64,000 nucleotides of DNA from Rhodobacteraceae bacterium EL53 (GTDB taxonomy: Bacteria; Pseudomonadota; Alphaproteobacteria; Rhodobacterales; Rhodobacteraceae): positions 650,725 through 714,724 of the forward strand of contig OMPR01000013.1 in NCBI GenBank assembly GCA_900313015.1, read 5' to 3'. A model generated the notes under the pieces. It did not search any database. It had not been told where the DNA came from and worked only from the letters and a program-made list of their open reading frames with translations. Positions within the stretch are counted from its first letter, which is position 1. Each line of letters starts with the position of its first letter. The position numbers and the translations under genes were made by a program. Of this stretch, positions 62,234 to 64,000 are shown one piece after another.

Positions 62234-63133
62234 ATGCGTGAGATGCCGCCGCTCAATTCACTTAAGGCGTTCGAAGCTTCGGGGCGGCATTTGAACTTCA
62301 GCCGTGCGGCAGAGGAGCTTGGCGTAACACAGGGTGCTATTGCACAACATGTTCGCGCGCTAGAAGCCTTGTTGAAAATCAAACTGTTTGAACGTCGCGC
62401 GCGGGGGCTTTCTTTGACAGATGAAGGTCGTCGGTACTTGCCACCTGTTCGCCGTGCTTTTGATCTGATTGCAGAGGCTACAGAAAACCTCTCTCCTCGG
62501 GAAGCTGTTGTGACCATCAGCACAACACCGTCCTTTGCCACAAAATGGCTGGTGCCACGACTTGGGGCATTTGCCCAAGAACATCCTGATATTCGCATTC
62601 GGCTTGATGCCTCAAACACGCTGTCCAACTTTCAAACGGATGGGGTGGATATTGCGATTAGGCTGGGAACGCCCCCGTTTGGACCTGGCTTGGTGGCAGA
62701 GCCTCTTTTTGCGTCCGAAGTGATTGCAGTTTGCCATCCTGATCTATGCAAGGGGCAGTATCCCATCTCTGCCCCTCAGGACTTATGCCACCATGTGTTA
62801 CTGGAAGACACACATGGGCGGTGGCCGCTGTTTCTTGAAAAAGCATTGGGTGGCACGAGTTCTGAGATGAGACGCATAACGTTCAGCCAGACCTCATTGG
62901 CGATCGACGCAGCTCTTGCGGGGCAGGGGGTCGCCCTGACCAATCGCGCGTTTGTGGATGCAGATCTCAAGGCGAACCGCCTGTGTCAGCCGGTCCCGTT
63001 TTCGATGGTCACAGACGAAGGGTTTTATACTGTTGCGCCACGCGCACCGCGCAATCGTGCAATCGTTTCTGATGTGCGTCAGTGGTTGGTCAGGCAGATC
63101 CCGAATGTCAGTTCGGATGGCTCTGCTTCCTGA
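62234..63133 (+). CDS. LysR-family regulator, GcvA-like
   Basis: 299 residues from the ATG at 62234. PPLNSLKAFEASGRHLNFSRAAEELGVTQGAIAQHVRALE is the DNA-binding helix-turn-helix, and the effector domain includes VVTISTTPSFATKWLVPRLGAFAQEHPDIRIRLDAS and VDIAIRLGTPPFGPGLVAEPLF. It is divergent from the atypical SDR gene across about 120 bp and may regulate it. Three of the four LysR genes in the window belong to this GcvA-like group, all in the catabolic region. Confidence 0.93.
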   Translation: MREMPPLNSLKAFEASGRHLNFSRAAEELGVTQGAIAQHVRALEALLKIKLFERRARGLSLTDEGRRYLPPVRRAFDLIAEATENLSPREAVVTISTTPSFATKWLVPRLGAFAQEHPDIRIRLDASNTLSNFQTDGVDIAIRLGTPPFGPGLVAEPLFASEVIAVCHPDLCKGQYPISAPQDLCHHVLLEDTHGRWPLFLEKALGGTSSEMRRITFSQTSLAIDAALAGQGVALTNRAFVDADLKANRLCQPVPFSMVTDEGFYTVAPRAPRNRAIVSDVRQWLVRQIPNVSSDGSAS

Positions 63134-63273
63134 ACCGCAGGGAAAGGGTTTAACTGGCTCTGTTTTACGGTCTAAATAAACTGAACGAGCCCTGTGGACC
63201 TGCGTGTGCGCTACTTTCTGGTGCGGGATGGTGCGCCCCCGCCTTAGGCTATTGATACCTGTGAGGATTATCT

Positions 63274-63834
63274 ATGACGACATCACGGACCCAGACCATT
63301 TTGGAAGATTTCGTCACGTGTGCACGTGCCGCTGCGGTTTCGGACACCTGTTCGGCAGATCTGCGCGATGTGCTGCGTGAGAGCCTGCTACAGGCTAACG
63401 CGTTTGCCGATGCGATCGCGGCAATGGCTGAAGACGAAGTCCTGTTGTTTGAGGATGAGACCTGTTCGATCTGGACCTGTCGGTATGACGCTGATGTGGT
63501 TCTTGCCCCTCACGAACATTGCATGCCTGTTCACATCGCGGTGTATCGCGGGACCGAGGTGGAAGTCTTGTATAAGCAGGAGCAGGATAGGCTGCGCCAT
63601 GGTGGAAATCGCAGGGTGTCCGCCGGGGACGTCACGCGGTTGGGTCCTGACGCGATCCATGCGATCACGGCCGAGGGGCAAGGGCAGAGCCATGCTATCC
63701 ACATTTATGAGGGACCGCTGACGCAGGTTGAGCGGTCTCTCTTTGACTGGACTAGCGGGACCGAGATTGCGTTCACGATAGAAAATTTTCATGCCATGAA
63801 GCGCAAGAAATCAGATATGGCCGAGTTTCGGTAG
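63274..63834 (+). CDS. Cupin-fold, cysteine-dioxygenase-like protein
   Basis: 186 residues. After an N-terminal helical part (QTILEDFVTCARAAAVS, SLLQANAFADAI) there is a double-stranded beta-helix: CSIWTCRYDADVVLAPHEHCMPVHIAVYRGTEVEVLYKQ, then VTRLGPDAIHAITAEGQGQSHAIHIYEG. HEHCMPVH and DAIHAI provide the histidine iron ligands in the spacing of cysteine or thiol dioxygenase relatives. Catalytic activity is uncertain. ATGAGGATT precedes the ATG. It lies after the LysR gene and before a convergent peptidase gene. Confidence 0.75.
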   Translation: MTTSRTQTILEDFVTCARAAAVSDTCSADLRDVLRESLLQANAFADAIAAMAEDEVLLFEDETCSIWTCRYDADVVLAPHEHCMPVHIAVYRGTEVEVLYKQEQDRLRHGGNRRVSAGDVTRLGPDAIHAITAEGQGQSHAIHIYEGPLTQVERSLFDWTSGTEIAFTIENFHAMKRKKSDMAEFR

Positions 63835-63872
63835 GCCCATCTCAGTCCGGGGATCGTGCGACTGACAAAGCG

Positions 63873-64000
63873 TTAGTGGGAGTTTTTCAGCTTGTGGCCC
63901 AGTTTTTCCAGCACCATCAGGCATTGAGCCAATTGATCGAGCGCGAGATATTCATCCGCTTTGTGCGCTTGATTGATCGACCCTGGCCCGCAGACAACCA
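63873..64000 (-). CDS. 3' end of an M20-family (acetylornithine deacetylase-like) peptidase gene
   Basis: Only the last 42 codons are in the window, read on the minus strand up to TAA at 63873-63875. They give VVCGPGSINQAHKADEYLALDQLAQ, then CLMVLEKLGHKLKNSH. VCGPGSI-x-QAHK-x-(D/N)E is the C-terminal zinc-site region of ArgE/DapE-type M20 deacylases, with the His of QAHK as metal ligand. ArgE removes acetyl from N-acetylornithine, but related enzymes process other N-acyl amino acids, so the exact product is left open. Confidence 0.82.
   Translation of the reverse strand, partial: VVCGPGSINQAHKADEYLALDQLAQCLMVLEKLGHKLKNSH

Overview
The window reads as chromosomal DNA of a marine alphaproteobacterium of the Rhodobacterales (Roseobacter group). 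The evidence is an Irr-type Fur regulator divergent from fabA-fabB-fabI, a miaB-phoH-ybeY-corC-lnt block followed by metK, a SAM/SAH riboswitch in front of metK (a class described from Rhodobacterales), and two large gene sets for quaternary and methylated amines. This is inferred from gene content only; there is no rRNA gene. I recognised no tRNA, CRISPR array, prophage or intact insertion sequence.

Layout. 1-3.6 kb (minus): an endonuclease/exonuclease/phosphatase-family protein cut by the window edge, then a tightly packed HAD dehalogenase, alpha/beta hydrolase and threonine-dehydratase-like set. 3.7-7.9 kb: SlyD-like FKBP, a small membrane protein, fabI, fabB, fabA, and divergent irr. 7.9-10.7 kb: LysR regulator, PhyH-type dioxygenase and an unrecognised protein. 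10.8-22.7 kb: housekeeping on the plus strand (miaB, two envelope proteins sharing a short motif, phoH, ybeY, corC, lnt, riboswitch and metK, a P-loop kinase-like gene, trmB, an amidohydrolase, aroA). 22.7-34.3 kb: cmk, rpsA, ihfB, lapA, trpF and trpB, interrupted twice. A 4.8-kb stretch of small genes, partly AT-rich, lies between cmk and rpsA, and a decayed 0.6-kb stretch lies between trpF and trpB. 34.4-39.6 kb (minus): DUF2237 protein, serine hydrolase, pth, DUF3604 protein and rplY.

39.8-64 kb is accessory catabolism. Cluster A (39.85-47.3 kb): a GlxA-type AraC regulator followed by a Rieske oxygenase, a BetC-like sulfatase, an SDR, a beta-keto acid cleavage enzyme (BKACE), a second SDR and a carnitine-dehydrogenase-like enzyme. 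Next come a LysR gene, a divergent ALDH7-type aldehyde dehydrogenase and a glycosyltransferase-like gene. Cluster B (51-62.1 kb): a LysR gene divergent from an operon with 4-base overlaps encoding an MttB-superfamily methyltransferase, a class III aminotransferase, two consecutive FAD/GcvT fusion demethylating oxidoreductases and a thiamine-diphosphate enzyme. A convergent SDR lacking the usual Tyr and Lys follows. The window ends with a LysR gene, a cupin protein and the 3' end of an ArgE-like peptidase gene.

How they may work together (inference). Cluster B has the right set for stepwise removal of N-methyl groups from a quaternary amine, transamination of the resulting primary amine, and TPP-dependent processing of the carbonyl product. 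Cluster A has the set for a sulfated or N-methylated beta-hydroxy acid of the carnitine type: desulfation, oxidation to a beta-keto acid, and acetyl-CoA-dependent cleavage. Neither cluster carries a recognisable transporter here, and no corrinoid partner for the MttB-like protein is present.
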